A DNA stretch of 31,942 nucleotides from Alphaproteobacteria bacterium (GCA_021730835.1 JAKFYP010000079.1:1-31942), one strand, 5' to 3'; positions 14,781 through 24,023 are shown, counted from the stretch's first letter. Notes: generated by a model not told the origin, from the letters alone. Numbers and translations are program-made.

Positions 14781-15548
14781 ATGCGCACCATCGCCCGTTA
14801 TATCCTGCTGACCGCCATGCGTGACCGGCTGTTTATCGCCCTGCTCATCGCTATCGCCGCTTCCGCCGGTATCTCCTCGGTGCTGGCGAAGACCTCAATG
14901 GAAGAGCAACAGGCTATGGCGGTGGTCTTCAGCGCCGCCGTCGCCCGGCTGATTCTGACCACCGGGCTGGTGGTCTTTGTCGCCTTCCATGTCCGGGAGG
15001 CTTATGAATCCCGGGAAATTGACGTATTGCTCTCCCGCCCGATCAGCCGCACCCGGCTGGTATTTTCTTACTGGATCGGATTTTCACTGGTTGCTGCTTT
15101 GCTAAGCGGTATCTGTATCGGTGTCATCGCGCTGGTCGGCCCGCAAAATATGCAGGGCTTTGCTGTGTGGGGAGCCAGCCTGACGCTCGAAGCATTGCTG
15201 GTCGTCGCTATCAGCCTGTTTGCGGCGCTGATGGTCAGGAGTGCTGTTGTCGCGGTGATGATCGGCCTGTCGTTGTATGTGCTCTCGCGCATGATGGGAT
15301 TTTTTTTGGCGACCGCTACCTCGCATATCCTGTTTCAGGATCCAACTCTCAATGAAATCGCCCGCTCGACGCTCAAGGGAGTTGCCCTGTTCATGCCGCG
15401 ACTGGACTTTTTCGCCGATACGTCCTGGCTGGTTTATGGCATCGACCTGAAAACGGACGATCTCTCGCTTTTCATCTTGCAGGGAGCGATTTATATCCCG
15501 CTGATCCTGCTGGCTACCGTTTTCGATTTCCGCCGCAAGCAGTTCTAG
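14781..15548 (+). CDS. ABC-2-type membrane permease
   Basis: 255 aa with about six hydrophobic helices. The segment after the second helix (FHVREAYESREIDVLLSRPISRTRLVFSYWIGF) is typical of ABC-2/NosY-like permeases, where it forms the coupling region to the ATPase. AGAGGG stands 5 bases in front of the ATG. No ATP-binding gene is adjacent: upstream is the secretin and downstream, after 2 bp, the uncharacterised 248-aa gene. The substrate is unknown. It might work with an unlinked ATPase, or be a membrane component linked to the pilus/secretin system. Confidence 0.75.
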   Translation: MRTIARYILLTAMRDRLFIALLIAIAASAGISSVLAKTSMEEQQAMAVVFSAAVARLILTTGLVVFVAFHVREAYESREIDVLLSRPISRTRLVFSYWIGFSLVAALLSGICIGVIALVGPQNMQGFAVWGASLTLEALLVVAISLFAALMVRSAVVAVMIGLSLYVLSRMMGFFLATATSHILFQDPTLNEIARSTLKGVALFMPRLDFFADTSWLVYGIDLKTDDLSLFILQGAIYIPLILLATVFDFRRKQF

Positions 15549-15550
15549 TC

Positions 15551-16297
15551 ATGCGTCGCTTTTGCACATACTGGCATATCCCGGCGCTCATCGCCTGCAT
15601 GGGCATGCAGGGCGCATTCTGGCATCATACGCGGGATCGCCTGCCGGAAATGGGCGTCGTGCCCAATCCGCCCGGCAGAGAGGCGCTGGGAGCGCTGAGC
15701 TTCGGCGATCCCGAATTCCTGTTTCGTGTCATGGCTTTCTCGCTGGGCAATGCCGGGGATACGTTCGGGCGATTCACTTCGCTGAAGGAATATGATTTAC
15801 GCAAGGTCAGGGACTGGTTCGTGCTGCTCGACGGGCTGGATGACCGCTCCGACTTGCTGCCCGGCATGGCCGCCTACTATTACAGCCAAACGCAAAATCA
15901 GGAGCAGGTGCGCTACCTTGTGGAGTATATCTACGCCCATTCCGCGCATCGCCCCTCGCAGAAATGGTGGTGGCTGGTGCAGGGGCTTTATCTGGCGATG
16001 CACCGGCTGCACGATGACGATCTGGCGCTGAAACTGGCCATGCCACTGACGCAGGCGAAAGATATTCCGGTCTGGGCACAGCAAATGCCCGCCTTTGTTC
16101 ATGAGAAGCGCGGCGAGATGGATGACGCGCTGGTGATTATTGAGAACATCCTCGACGATGTGGATGAGATTCCTGACAAAGAATTACGCTTCATGAAATA
16201 TTTTGTCGATAACCGACTGGAACGCATGGACAAACTCAGCAAGGACGCGGAAGAGCGATTGCAGGAAGAAAGAGAGCCGGAAGGTGAAAACCCCTAA
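15551..16297 (+). CDS. uncharacterised protein with N-terminal membrane segment
   Basis: 248 aa, no family recognised. Residues 1 to about 25 form a basic plus hydrophobic N-terminus, probably an uncleaved anchor or signal. The remainder is mainly helical and rich in Trp and Tyr (MAAYYYSQTQNQEQVRYLVE, KWWWLVQGLYLAMHRL), with a repeat-like helix-pair pattern that could be TPR-like, and ends in a charged tail (ERLQEEREPEGENP). It starts 2 bp after the permease stop, so the two are almost certainly cotranslated and probably act together. It converges on der with 12 bp between them. Confidence 0.7.
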   Translation: MRRFCTYWHIPALIACMGMQGAFWHHTRDRLPEMGVVPNPPGREALGALSFGDPEFLFRVMAFSLGNAGDTFGRFTSLKEYDLRKVRDWFVLLDGLDDRSDLLPGMAAYYYSQTQNQEQVRYLVEYIYAHSAHRPSQKWWWLVQGLYLAMHRLHDDDLALKLAMPLTQAKDIPVWAQQMPAFVHEKRGEMDDALVIIENILDDVDEIPDKELRFMKYFVDNRLERMDKLSKDAEERLQEEREPEGENP

Positions 16298-16309
16298 GCA
16301 GGGGATGGC

Positions 16310-17641
16310 TTACTCTTTGTCCGCATACGGGTTTTTGCCCGAGCGCAGCAGCAGGCGAATCGGCGTGCCGTCAAGGCCGAAACGCTCACGCAGGCTGTTG
16401 GTCAGGTAGCGCAGATACGATTCCGGCGCTTCCTTGCTGCGGTTGACGAACAGCACGAAAGTTGGAGGGCGGGCTTTATGCTGGGTCATGTAGCGTATTT
16501 TGAAGCGCCGCCCCCCGACCAGCGGCGGGGTATGCTCCACCAGCGCTCCCTCCAGCCAGCGGTTAAGCTCGGCGGTCGGGATCCGGGCGTTCCAGGTTTC
16601 ATACGCGGCGAAGACCGCCTGCATCAGCTCTTTAAGCCCTTTACCCTTCTCCGCCGAGATAGGCATCAACGGCACACCGCGCAGGCGGGGCATGACCCGT
16701 GGCAGCATATACTGCATTTCTTCCAGCACCGTTTTTTTATCCGCGACCAGATCCCATTTATTCAGGGCGATGACGCAGGCGCGCCCTTCCTGTTCAATCA
16801 GGGAAGCCAGCGCATTATCCTGTTTCTCCAGCGGCAGGGTAGCATCCATCACTAAAATCGCGACTTCGGCGAATTGCAGCGAAGTCAGGGTTTCCCGAAC
16901 CGCCATTTTCTCCAGTTTTTCGCTGATACGCGCCTTGCGCCGCATCCCAGCCGTATCGGCCAGCAGCAATTCCCGCCCGTCAAAGGTAAAGGGCAGCATC
17001 ACCGTATCGCGGGTAATCCCGGCTTCCGGCCCGGTCAACAGCCGGTCTTCCCCGAGCAGCCGGTTAATCAGAGTGGATTTCCCCGCATTGGGGCGACCCA
17101 TGATCGTCACGCGCAGCGGTGAGGGCGCTTCCTCTTTTTGCGCCTCCTCCTGCGGCAAGACCTCCATCAGCGCTTCGCATAATTCGGCCATGCCGCCGCC
17201 ATGCTCGGCGGAAATCGCCAGTGGCTCGCCGAATCCGAGACGGTAAGCCTCCATATACCCGGCCTGTGCCGATTTCGATTCCGCCTTATTAGCCGCAAGA
17301 ATCACAGGTTTACCCGATTTGCGCGCCAGCCGGGCGAAAAATTCATCCTCCGCCGTCACTCCGGTTTTCGCGTCAATGAGAAACAACAGCGCGTCGGCCT
17401 CGGCAATCGCCGCCAGACTTTGTGCCGTCATCCTGCCCTCAAGGCTCGACTCCTTCGCCTCCTCAAGCCCCGGCGTATCCATGACGGTAAAGGCAAGCGG
17501 CCCAAGCCGCGCCTCGGTCGTCAGCCGGTCACGCGTGACGCCGGGGCGGTCATCGACCAGCGCCTGTCTCTTACCCGCCAGACGGTTATACAGGGTGGAT
17601 TTGCCGACATTGGGGCGGCCAATAATCGCCAGCGTTGCCAT
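16310..17641 (-). CDS. der: ribosome biogenesis GTPase Der (EngA)
   Basis: 443 aa, normal length. Der carries two tandem Era-like GTPase domains and assists 50S subunit assembly. Seen: G1 in domain one GRPNVGKST (8-16) with DTPG at 55-58 and the NKAE specificity motif; domain two with GRPNAGKST near residue 182, DTAG, and NKWD. The C-terminal KH-like domain ends the protein (RRFKIRYMTQHKARPPTFVLF, SYLRYLTNSLRERFGLDGTPIRL). The start is 2 bp from the end of bamB, in the classic yfgM-bamB-der order. Confidence 0.96.
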   Translation of the reverse strand: MATLAIIGRPNVGKSTLYNRLAGKRQALVDDRPGVTRDRLTTEARLGPLAFTVMDTPGLEEAKESSLEGRMTAQSLAAIAEADALLFLIDAKTGVTAEDEFFARLARKSGKPVILAANKAESKSAQAGYMEAYRLGFGEPLAISAEHGGGMAELCEALMEVLPQEEAQKEEAPSPLRVTIMGRPNAGKSTLINRLLGEDRLLTGPEAGITRDTVMLPFTFDGRELLLADTAGMRRKARISEKLEKMAVRETLTSLQFAEVAILVMDATLPLEKQDNALASLIEQEGRACVIALNKWDLVADKKTVLEEMQYMLPRVMPRLRGVPLMPISAEKGKGLKELMQAVFAAYETWNARIPTAELNRWLEGALVEHTPPLVGGRRFKIRYMTQHKARPPTFVLFVNRSKEAPESYLRYLTNSLRERFGLDGTPIRLLLRSGKNPYADKE

Positions 17642-17643
17642 GC

Positions 17644-18948
17644 CTACCAGACCGCGTACAGCGTGGCATGGCGATCAACGAAATACATCGTTTCCCCGGA
17701 AAAGGCGGGGGCGGAGATCGAACCGGATGCTATTTCATGACTGCCGAGCGCTTTACCGTCCTCGGGAGAGAACATCAGCGCATCACCGTCCGAAGTAAAG
17801 ACCGCCAGCTTGCCGCCGGTCAGGTACGGACCCTGATACGCTTTGGGTGCATCGTCATCATTGGCATCCGGCAGGGAGGCAATCCAGCGGATACGCCCGT
17901 CACTGCGGAAAATCGCTAACAACCGGTGATCCGAGGTGAGGACGAACAGGAAATCCCCGGCCACCCACGGCGCGGAAACGGTAGAAAGCGGGCGCTCCCA
18001 GATCCGCAGGCCGGTGCGCATATCGTTGGCGGCGAGCAGCCCGTTATAACTGACATTATAGACCGCGCCCCCGGCAATCACCGGATTGGCGCTGACCCCG
18101 GAGAAAACCCCAAGCGCCTTGGTACGCTGCGGCAGCAATACCGAATCCGACCAGACCGGCTCACCGCCCTCAAGCGTCAGGGTGTAAATCTCACCCGATG
18201 GGTAGGGCACGACGACTGCCCCCCGCGCCACCGACGGCATGACCCGGGCGAGCAGGCCGGCCTGTTCACGGATACCCTGATGCTGCCACTGAATCAGCCC
18301 GTGCCGGACTGAGAGCGCAAACAGGCGGCTGTCGGCGGAAAGCACCAATACGCTGTTTCCGGCGACACGCGGCGCGGCATGCAGCGGAGCATTGATGCGC
18401 CGCTTCCAGAGCATTTTGCCGTCAGACGCATCGAGCGCGTAGACCATGCCGCCCGGCATGACGGCGAATATCCGGCCCGAATCATACGCCAGCCCGCCGC
18501 CGGAGCGATGCTCCGATTCTTCTTCGGGCGGTTTTGCCGTCCATTGTATCCGGGTAATATCGTCGCGCCGGTGAGCGGAGACATATCCTTGGGCGTCCAT
18601 GACAAATACGACGTCGGGAGAAACCACCGGGCCGGGGATAAATCCGCTTTCCCACCCATTGCCTTCACCTGCCCCGGCCTGTGTCATATGATCGAAACCA
18701 CCACCCGCCAGATGTCCGGTCCACGGGGCGGCTTCGCCGCCTTCCTGCGGCCACGATGCCGGGTCAAGTGGCGCAGGCAAGGATACCGGCGTCCCGGTAA
18801 GGCTCTGACTGGGTTTAATATCTCTGGAGGCAGACAGGATCGGGATACGCTCTCCCTCGAGCTTTTTTTCCTCCTTGCCATCAAACAGGGAGCAACCGGC
18901 CAGTAACCCCAGCAATGGTATCACCATCCATCGTGCTGACGCCCTCAT
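17644..18948 (-). CDS. bamB: BamB-like outer-membrane assembly lipoprotein (PQQ-type beta-propeller)
   Basis: 434 aa. The signal peptide ends in the lipobox LLAGC (Cys19). The mature part shows repeated propeller blades with AxDxxxGxxxWxR patterns, for example YALDASDGKMLWKRRI, FALSVRHGLIQWQH, YTLTLEGGEPVW and NDMRTGLRIWERPL. BamB scaffolds BamA in folding outer-membrane beta-barrels. Position between a YfgM-like gene and der agrees with bamB in many proteobacteria, and its ATG overlaps the upstream stop by 4 bases. The protein is somewhat longer than E. coli BamB (392 aa). Confidence 0.88.
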   Translation of the reverse strand: MRASARWMVIPLLGLLAGCSLFDGKEEKKLEGERIPILSASRDIKPSQSLTGTPVSLPAPLDPASWPQEGGEAAPWTGHLAGGGFDHMTQAGAGEGNGWESGFIPGPVVSPDVVFVMDAQGYVSAHRRDDITRIQWTAKPPEEESEHRSGGGLAYDSGRIFAVMPGGMVYALDASDGKMLWKRRINAPLHAAPRVAGNSVLVLSADSRLFALSVRHGLIQWQHQGIREQAGLLARVMPSVARGAVVVPYPSGEIYTLTLEGGEPVWSDSVLLPQRTKALGVFSGVSANPVIAGGAVYNVSYNGLLAANDMRTGLRIWERPLSTVSAPWVAGDFLFVLTSDHRLLAIFRSDGRIRWIASLPDANDDDAPKAYQGPYLTGGKLAVFTSDGDALMFSPEDGKALGSHEIASGSISAPAFSGETMYFVDRHATLYAVW

Positions 18949-19571
18949 GGAGCAATCTCTGGCTGGCCGGGTGTTAAGGCTTTCTCCGGCGATCCCAGCG
19001 CTGCAATCAGCGCCTGCGCCCGTTGACGCATGGTGGATGGCGTTGCCTCGCCTTCGGCAAGCTGATAGAGCAGGTCGCGGGCTTCCTCCGTTCGCCCGTC
19101 TTGCAGGAGCTTAATGGCGGAGATTTCCTTATACATCAGGTGAAACGGCCCGCCTTTGGCATCACGCGTCACAGCCTCAGACTCCTGAAACGCAATCAGT
19201 TCAGCCAGCGAACGGTATGGTTCGGAATCGGGAAGGGCAGGCCGCTTTGCGTCTTTAGACGGATTTTCTGCCCGGAGTTGCCAGAGCCGCAGCCGGGCAA
19301 TATCCGCTACTCCGCCTTTTTTCGCCGCCAGTTCACCGAGGATTTTAAACCGCTCTTCCTCATCGGTGGTTTGAGTTTGGTCAAGCGCCAGCAATCTGGC
19401 GGTCTCCCGCTCGCGTATCGTCGTTTCGCGCTGCTGCCACAGCACGACGGCAATCACTCCGAGCACCAGCAGGAAACTGGCCGTGACGATATGTCGCCCG
19501 AACGCCTGCCAGAACTTGCGAATACGCTCGCGCCGGACGTCTTCGTCCACCTCTTTGATGAGTAAATCCAT
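18945..19571 (-). CDS. YfgM-like inner-membrane TPR protein
   Basis: 208 aa from the ATG at 19571. That start has GAGGG 4 bases ahead; ATGs at 19574 and 19592 are possible too. After a short charged cytoplasmic N-terminus (KEVDEDVRRERIRKFW) there is one membrane helix (ASFLLVLGVIAVVLW), then a long periplasmic helical region with TPR-like helix pairs. Relatives such as YfgM associate with the Sec translocon and periplasmic chaperones. The gene overlaps bamB by ATGA. Family assignment is from topology and synteny, as sequence motifs are weak. Confidence 0.8.
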   Translation of the reverse strand: MDLLIKEVDEDVRRERIRKFWQAFGRHIVTASFLLVLGVIAVVLWQQRETTIRERETARLLALDQTQTTDEEERFKILGELAAKKGGVADIARLRLWQLRAENPSKDAKRPALPDSEPYRSLAELIAFQESEAVTRDAKGGPFHLMYKEISAIKLLQDGRTEEARDLLYQLAEGEATPSTMRQRAQALIAALGSPEKALTPGQPEIAP

Positions 19572-19682
19572 CATGCCCTCTTCGTGGCCCATACATACAG
19601 CGATTCATTGTGCAGGAAAAGCCTTTTAGCAGCTTCTTGCTGCAACCACAAATTGCATTCCTGTGCATCCTGTGGATAATAC

Positions 19683-19817
19683 CGTCATTCCAAATAAGAA
19701 TGATCCATGCCCTTACCCGCGAGCGCTTTGCGCTCGCTTCCCTCTCCCACTGGGAGAGGGTTAGGGTGAGGGCCTGCGGCCCAGAAATTTTATGGATCAT
19801 TCTTATTTGGAATGACG
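19683..19817. repeat. MITE-like element with 26-bp perfect terminal inverted repeats
   Basis: A 26-bp sequence at 19683-19708 is repeated exactly in inverse orientation at 19792-19817. It contains CATTCCAAATAAGAATG and ends in CGTC/GACG. The 83-bp interior holds nested hairpins: GCGAGCG/CGCTCGC, CCCTCTCCCA/GGGAGAGGG and GGGCC/GGCCC. It has no ORF. This structure is what a non-autonomous miniature element or a dispersed palindromic repeat looks like, and the CCCTCTCCC...GGGTTAGGGTGAGGG core resembles widespread proteobacterial repeats. It ends 6 bp after the thiD stop and could also act as a transcription terminator between thiD and the YfgM-like gene. No clear target-site duplication is visible. 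Confidence 0.8.
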
Positions 19818-19823
19818 ATATTT

Positions 19824-20651
19824 TCACACTGCCCGGTCGAAAGTTTCTTCAATGATGGCGTCGTGGTTAAGCGGTCCGTGGCCGTGGCCAATGCCCGGCG
19901 CGGTGACAATCGCCCGCCGCACATAGCGCCGCGCTGATTCCACCGCGTCACGCAGGCGGATTTTTTTTGGCAGCATGGTCGCCACCGCCGAGGCCAGCGT
20001 ACACCCCGTGCCGTGCGTATGCGGCGTGTCTACCCGCCGCGACTCGAAAATCTCCAACTCATTTCGTGCCGCCAGCACGTCATAAATCACCGGCCCTTCC
20101 AGATGCCCGCCTTTAAGCAGCACCGCCTTCGCGCCTTTCTCCAGCAGCGCCGCCGCCGCCTGTTTCATGGCGGGCAATCCGTCAATCGAGATGCCGGTCA
20201 AAAGCGCCGCCTCGGGGATATTCGGTGTGATAATCGCCGCCAGCGGCAACAGGCGCTCCATCAGCACCGATACGGCGTCCTCCTCCAGCAACGCTGCGCC
20301 GCCCTTGGCAACCATCACCGGATCGAGCACCAGCGGGCAGGTCATGGCGTGATGCTCCAGTACATTAGCCACCGCCTCAATCGTCGCGGCGGAATGCAGC
20401 ATGCCGGTTTTCACGGCGTCAATGCCGATATCCTCGATAAAGGTCGTCATTTGCAGCGCCACGAATTCCGGCGGTATCGGGTGAATGCCCCTGACCCCGA
20501 GCGTATTCTGGGCGGTCAGCGCGGTGATTGCCGTACCCGCGTAGCCGCCCAGCGCCATCACGGTTTTAATATCGGCCTGAATGCCCGCCCCGCCGCCGGA
20601 ATCCGAACCGGCCACGATGAGGATGCGGGGAGGAACAGGTTTTTGAATCAT
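19824..20651 (-). CDS. thiD: hydroxymethylpyrimidine/phosphomethylpyrimidine kinase ThiD
   Basis: 275 aa, a ribokinase-fold enzyme that phosphorylates HMP and HMP-phosphate in thiamine synthesis. Seen: the N-terminal ILIVAGSDSGGGAGIQADIKT signature, AITALTAQNTLGV, DPVMVAKGG, ITPNIPEAALLTG, VLLKGGHLEG, and the C-terminal anion hole HGTGCTLASAVAT with its catalytic Asp-equivalent region. All are standard for ThiD. No other thiamine gene and no recognisable thi-box lies here. Its ATG overlaps the glmM stop (ATGA), so it is translated as part of the ftsH-glmM-thiD run. Confidence 0.94.
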   Translation of the reverse strand: MIQKPVPPRILIVAGSDSGGGAGIQADIKTVMALGGYAGTAITALTAQNTLGVRGIHPIPPEFVALQMTTFIEDIGIDAVKTGMLHSAATIEAVANVLEHHAMTCPLVLDPVMVAKGGAALLEEDAVSVLMERLLPLAAIITPNIPEAALLTGISIDGLPAMKQAAAALLEKGAKAVLLKGGHLEGPVIYDVLAARNELEIFESRRVDTPHTHGTGCTLASAVATMLPKKIRLRDAVESARRYVRRAIVTAPGIGHGHGPLNHDAIIEETFDRAV

Positions 20652-21988
20652 GCCGCCTCGATGATCTTACAAAGCTGCTCGGCTTCCTGCTCAATCGCGT
20701 CGCGGCTTTCGCCCTCGACCATCACCCGCACTCGGGGTTCCGTACCCGATTTACGCACATACACCCGCCCCGAGCCGTTAAGCCGCGCCTGCGCCGCCGC
20801 AATCGCCGCCTGCACCTTTTGTTCGGCCAGCGGGTCGCTGCCGGTCAGCAGCACGTTTTTGAGAATCTGCGGCATTGGCGTAAAAGGCCGTCCACATATA
20901 CTGAGCTTCTCCCCACGCGTCAGCATCACCGCTAATACCTGTAGCGCCGCAATCAGCCCGTCACCGGTCGTAGTATAATCGCGCATGATGATATGCCCCG
21001 ACTGTTCGCCGCCCAGATTGCAACCCTGCTCGCGCATGCCCTCAAGCACATAGCGGTCACCGACAGCGGCGCGATGCAGGGCAATGCCTTTCGCCTGCAA
21101 ATATTGCTCAAGCGCCAGATTGGACATCTGTGTCGCCACAATGCCTGCGCCCCTGAGTTGCCCGGTCTCCTGCCAGTGCACGGCCAGCAGGGCCAGCATC
21201 TGATCCCCGTCAATCATTTCGCCATGTTCATCGCAGATCAGCACCCGGTCGGCATCGCCATCGAGCGCAATCCCGAGATCGGCTCCGACCTCGCGCACCT
21301 TGGCGCACATCGCTTCGGGCCGGGTCGAGCCGCAATCGCGGTTGATGTTAAACCCGTCCGGTTCCACACCCAGCGCCACTACTTTCGCGCCCAGTTCGCG
21401 CAGTACCACCGGGCCGATATGGTAGGCCGCGCCATTGGCGCAATCCATGACGATCGTCAGCCCGTCGAGGCGCAACTGCCGGGGGAAACTCTGCTTGACG
21501 AATTCGATATAGCGCCCCCGGGCATCGTCAATACGCCGCGCCCGCCCCAGCTTGTCGGGAGCCACCCGGCCTGCGGAAATATCCTGCTTTATGCGCGCCT
21601 CAATTTCCTGCTCCACCTCGTCGGAGAGCTTGCCGCCGTCGGGGCCGAATAATTTGATGCCGTTATCTTCATAGGGATTGTGCGAGGCGGAAATCATCAC
21701 CCCGAGATCGGCCCGCATGGAGCGCGTCAGCATGGCGACGGCAGGGGTCGGCAACGGGCCGAGCAGCAGCACATCCATGCCGACCGAAATAAACCCGGCG
21801 GTCAGGGCAGGCTCGAGGAGATAGCCCGAGAGCCGCGTATCCTTGGCGATAACCACCTGATGACGATGCCCGCCGTTTTTAAATTGCAGCCCTGCCGCCA
21901 TACCGACTTTCAGGGCAACCTCCGCCGTCATCGGCTCGCTGTTGGCTTGCCCCCTGATGCCGTCCGTACCGAAATAAGTGCGGGTCAT
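20648..21988 (-). CDS. glmM: phosphoglucosamine mutase GlmM
   Basis: 446 aa from the ATG at 21988, the usual size. It interconverts glucosamine-6-phosphate and glucosamine-1-phosphate for UDP-GlcNAc, peptidoglycan and LPS. Seen: N-terminal TYFGTDGIRGQAN, the phospho-serine loop ISASHNPYEDNGIK with catalytic Ser102, the magnesium loop DGDADR, the sugar-binding GEQSGHI, and the phosphate-binding RKSGTEPRVRVMVE. The frame is open further upstream to 22135, but that part overlaps ftsH and lies before the conserved start. ftsH stops 4 bp ahead. Confidence 0.95.
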   Translation of the reverse strand: MTRTYFGTDGIRGQANSEPMTAEVALKVGMAAGLQFKNGGHRHQVVIAKDTRLSGYLLEPALTAGFISVGMDVLLLGPLPTPAVAMLTRSMRADLGVMISASHNPYEDNGIKLFGPDGGKLSDEVEQEIEARIKQDISAGRVAPDKLGRARRIDDARGRYIEFVKQSFPRQLRLDGLTIVMDCANGAAYHIGPVVLRELGAKVVALGVEPDGFNINRDCGSTRPEAMCAKVREVGADLGIALDGDADRVLICDEHGEMIDGDQMLALLAVHWQETGQLRGAGIVATQMSNLALEQYLQAKGIALHRAAVGDRYVLEGMREQGCNLGGEQSGHIIMRDYTTTGDGLIAALQVLAVMLTRGEKLSICGRPFTPMPQILKNVLLTGSDPLAEQKVQAAIAAAQARLNGSGRVYVRKSGTEPRVRVMVEGESRDAIEQEAEQLCKIIEAA

Positions 21989-21992
21989 GGTT

Positions 21993-23954
21993 TTATGCTT
22001 CCGAATGCGTATCCGGCGGGGACGGCACATCGCCCGCATCCGATCCGTCCTCAGGGCGCACGCGGCTTCCCGGCAGCGACGAGCGCAACGGTGACAGAGG
22101 TCTGGCGCTGTCTGTCGCGTTACGCCTGAGTTCACGGCCTTCCATCAGGTCTTTGATTTCCTCGCCGGTTAAGGTTTCATATTCCAACAGGGCTTTGGCC
22201 AGCGTGTGCAGACCTTCCTCGTGATGGGTGAGAATCTCCTTCGCCCGCTGGTGCGCCTCCTCGACGATACGTTTGATTTCAGCGTCCACTTTCGCGGCGG
22301 TCGCCTCGGACATGCTGCGCTCCTGCGTGAAGCTGTGTCCCAGAAATACCTCCTGCTGGTCGCCGCCATAATCCACCGGCCCCAGCGCATCGCTCATGCC
22401 CCATTTGGTAACCATCGCCCGGGCCAGCCGCGTCGCGTACTGGATATCCGATGAGGCGCCGCTGGATACCTTGTCGTAGCCGAAGATGATTTCCTCAGCG
22501 ACGCGCCCGCCCATCGCCACGGCGAGATCATCGTGCATTTTATCGCGGTGATAGGAAAGTTTATCGGCCTCGGGCAGCCGCATCACCATGCCGAGCGCTC
22601 GCCCCCGGGGAATGATCGTCGCTTTGTGGATCGGATCCGATGCCGGGCATTTGAGCGCCACGATAGCATGCCCACCCTCATGATAGGCAGTCATTTTCTT
22701 TTCTTCCTCACTCATCACCATGGATTTGCGCTCAACGCCCATCATGACTTTGTCCTTGGCTTCCTCCATCTCGCGCATGGTGACGACTTTCTGGTCGCGC
22801 CGCGCCGCCAGCAGCGCCGCCTCGTTGACGAGGTTGGCAAGGTCGGCCCCGGAGAAACCCGGTGTGCCACGGGCAATGATTTTGGTATCAACATCCGGCG
22901 CGGAGGGCACGTTTTTCAGATGCACCTGAATAATTTTATCCCGCCCGGCAATATCGGGGTTGGGCACGACGATCTGACGGTCAAAGCGACCGGGACGCAG
23001 CAACGCCGGATCGAGTACGTCGGGCCGGTTGGTCGCGGCAATCAGGATAACCCCCTCATTGGCCTCGAATCCGTCCATTTCGACGAGCAACTGGTTGAGC
23101 GTCTGTTCGCGCTCATCGTTGCCGCCGCCCAGCCCCGCGCCGCGATGGCGGCCTACCGCGTCAATCTCGTCAATAAAGATAATACAGGGCGCATTTTTCT
23201 TGCCCTGCTCGAACATATCGCGCACGCGGCTTGCCCCGACACCGACGAACATCTCGACGAAATCGGAACCGGAAATGGTAAAGAACGGTACGCCCGCCTC
23301 TCCGGCGATGGCACGGGCCAGCAGGGTTTTCCCCGTGCCCGGCGGGCCAACCAGCAGGCATCCTTTAGGAATCTTGCCGCCTAAGCGCTGAAACTTCCCG
23401 GGGTCTTTAAGGAAATCGACGATCTCAACCAGTTCATCCTTGGCTTCGTCCACCCCGGCGACATCGGCAAAAGTTTTGCGCTCATGCTTTTCGGTCAGCA
23501 TGCGCGCCCGCGATTTACCGAATCCCATCGCGCCGCCGCGCCCACCACCGGATTGCATCTGGCGCATGAACACGATGTAAAGCCCGATTAAGATCAGAAA
23601 CGGCAACCATGACAACAACACATTCCAGAACACATCGCCGCCTGACTCGGAAGGAATGGCGGTGATCTTGACATTATGAGCCGAAAGCTTGTCAATCAGA
23701 CCGGGATAGGTCGGGGCGATGGTACTGAACCCCTCGCCGTCGGTGAAATGACCGCGAATGATCGTGCCGTCTTCCGGCGATTCGCGGATCACCACATCAG
23801 CAACCTCACCGGCCTCCGCCCGGGCCAGAAAATCCGAGAACGGGCGCGGCGTCATACCGTTTTGCTGCATCCCGCTGCCCAGCATGTTGAAGATCACCAT
23901 CAACAGAAGCAGGGCGGCCAGCCAGACCACGATATTTTTACTGAAATTCTGCAT
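21993..23954 (-). CDS. ftsH: ATP-dependent zinc metalloprotease FtsH
   Basis: 653 aa membrane AAA+ protease that degrades misfolded membrane proteins and regulators such as LpxC. Seen: a first membrane helix at about 8-25, a periplasmic domain, a second helix about 109-130, Walker A GPPGTGKT (203-210), Walker B IIFIDEID, the second region of homology AATNRPDVLDPALLRPGRFDR, and the zinc site HEGGH (425-429). All catalytic residues are present. The C-terminal tail is Ser/Pro/Asp-rich. It follows tilS, the common tilS-ftsH order, after a 69-bp gap. Confidence 0.97.
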   Translation of the reverse strand: MQNFSKNIVVWLAALLLLMVIFNMLGSGMQQNGMTPRPFSDFLARAEAGEVADVVIRESPEDGTIIRGHFTDGEGFSTIAPTYPGLIDKLSAHNVKITAIPSESGGDVFWNVLLSWLPFLILIGLYIVFMRQMQSGGGRGGAMGFGKSRARMLTEKHERKTFADVAGVDEAKDELVEIVDFLKDPGKFQRLGGKIPKGCLLVGPPGTGKTLLARAIAGEAGVPFFTISGSDFVEMFVGVGASRVRDMFEQGKKNAPCIIFIDEIDAVGRHRGAGLGGGNDEREQTLNQLLVEMDGFEANEGVILIAATNRPDVLDPALLRPGRFDRQIVVPNPDIAGRDKIIQVHLKNVPSAPDVDTKIIARGTPGFSGADLANLVNEAALLAARRDQKVVTMREMEEAKDKVMMGVERKSMVMSEEEKKMTAYHEGGHAIVALKCPASDPIHKATIIPRGRALGMVMRLPEADKLSYHRDKMHDDLAVAMGGRVAEEIIFGYDKVSSGASSDIQYATRLARAMVTKWGMSDALGPVDYGGDQQEVFLGHSFTQERSMSEATAAKVDAEIKRIVEEAHQRAKEILTHHEEGLHTLAKALLEYETLTGEEIKDLMEGRELRRNATDSARPLSPLRSSLPGSRVRPEDGSDAGDVPSPPDTHSEA

Positions 23955-24023
23955 AATTACCTTTCGTGAAAAACCGCGCAGGATTCATATTCCTCCAGAC
24001 CACCTTTCACTGCCCCAATATGG

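Noticed and set aside
19671..19679. A perfect DnaA-box-like TGTGGATAA
   Set aside because: There is a single copy, with no cluster of boxes and no origin-associated genes. One match is expected by chance.
21989..22135. N-terminal extension of glmM
   Set aside because: It overlaps ftsH and is Arg/Cys-rich, whereas the conserved GlmM N-terminus begins at 21988.
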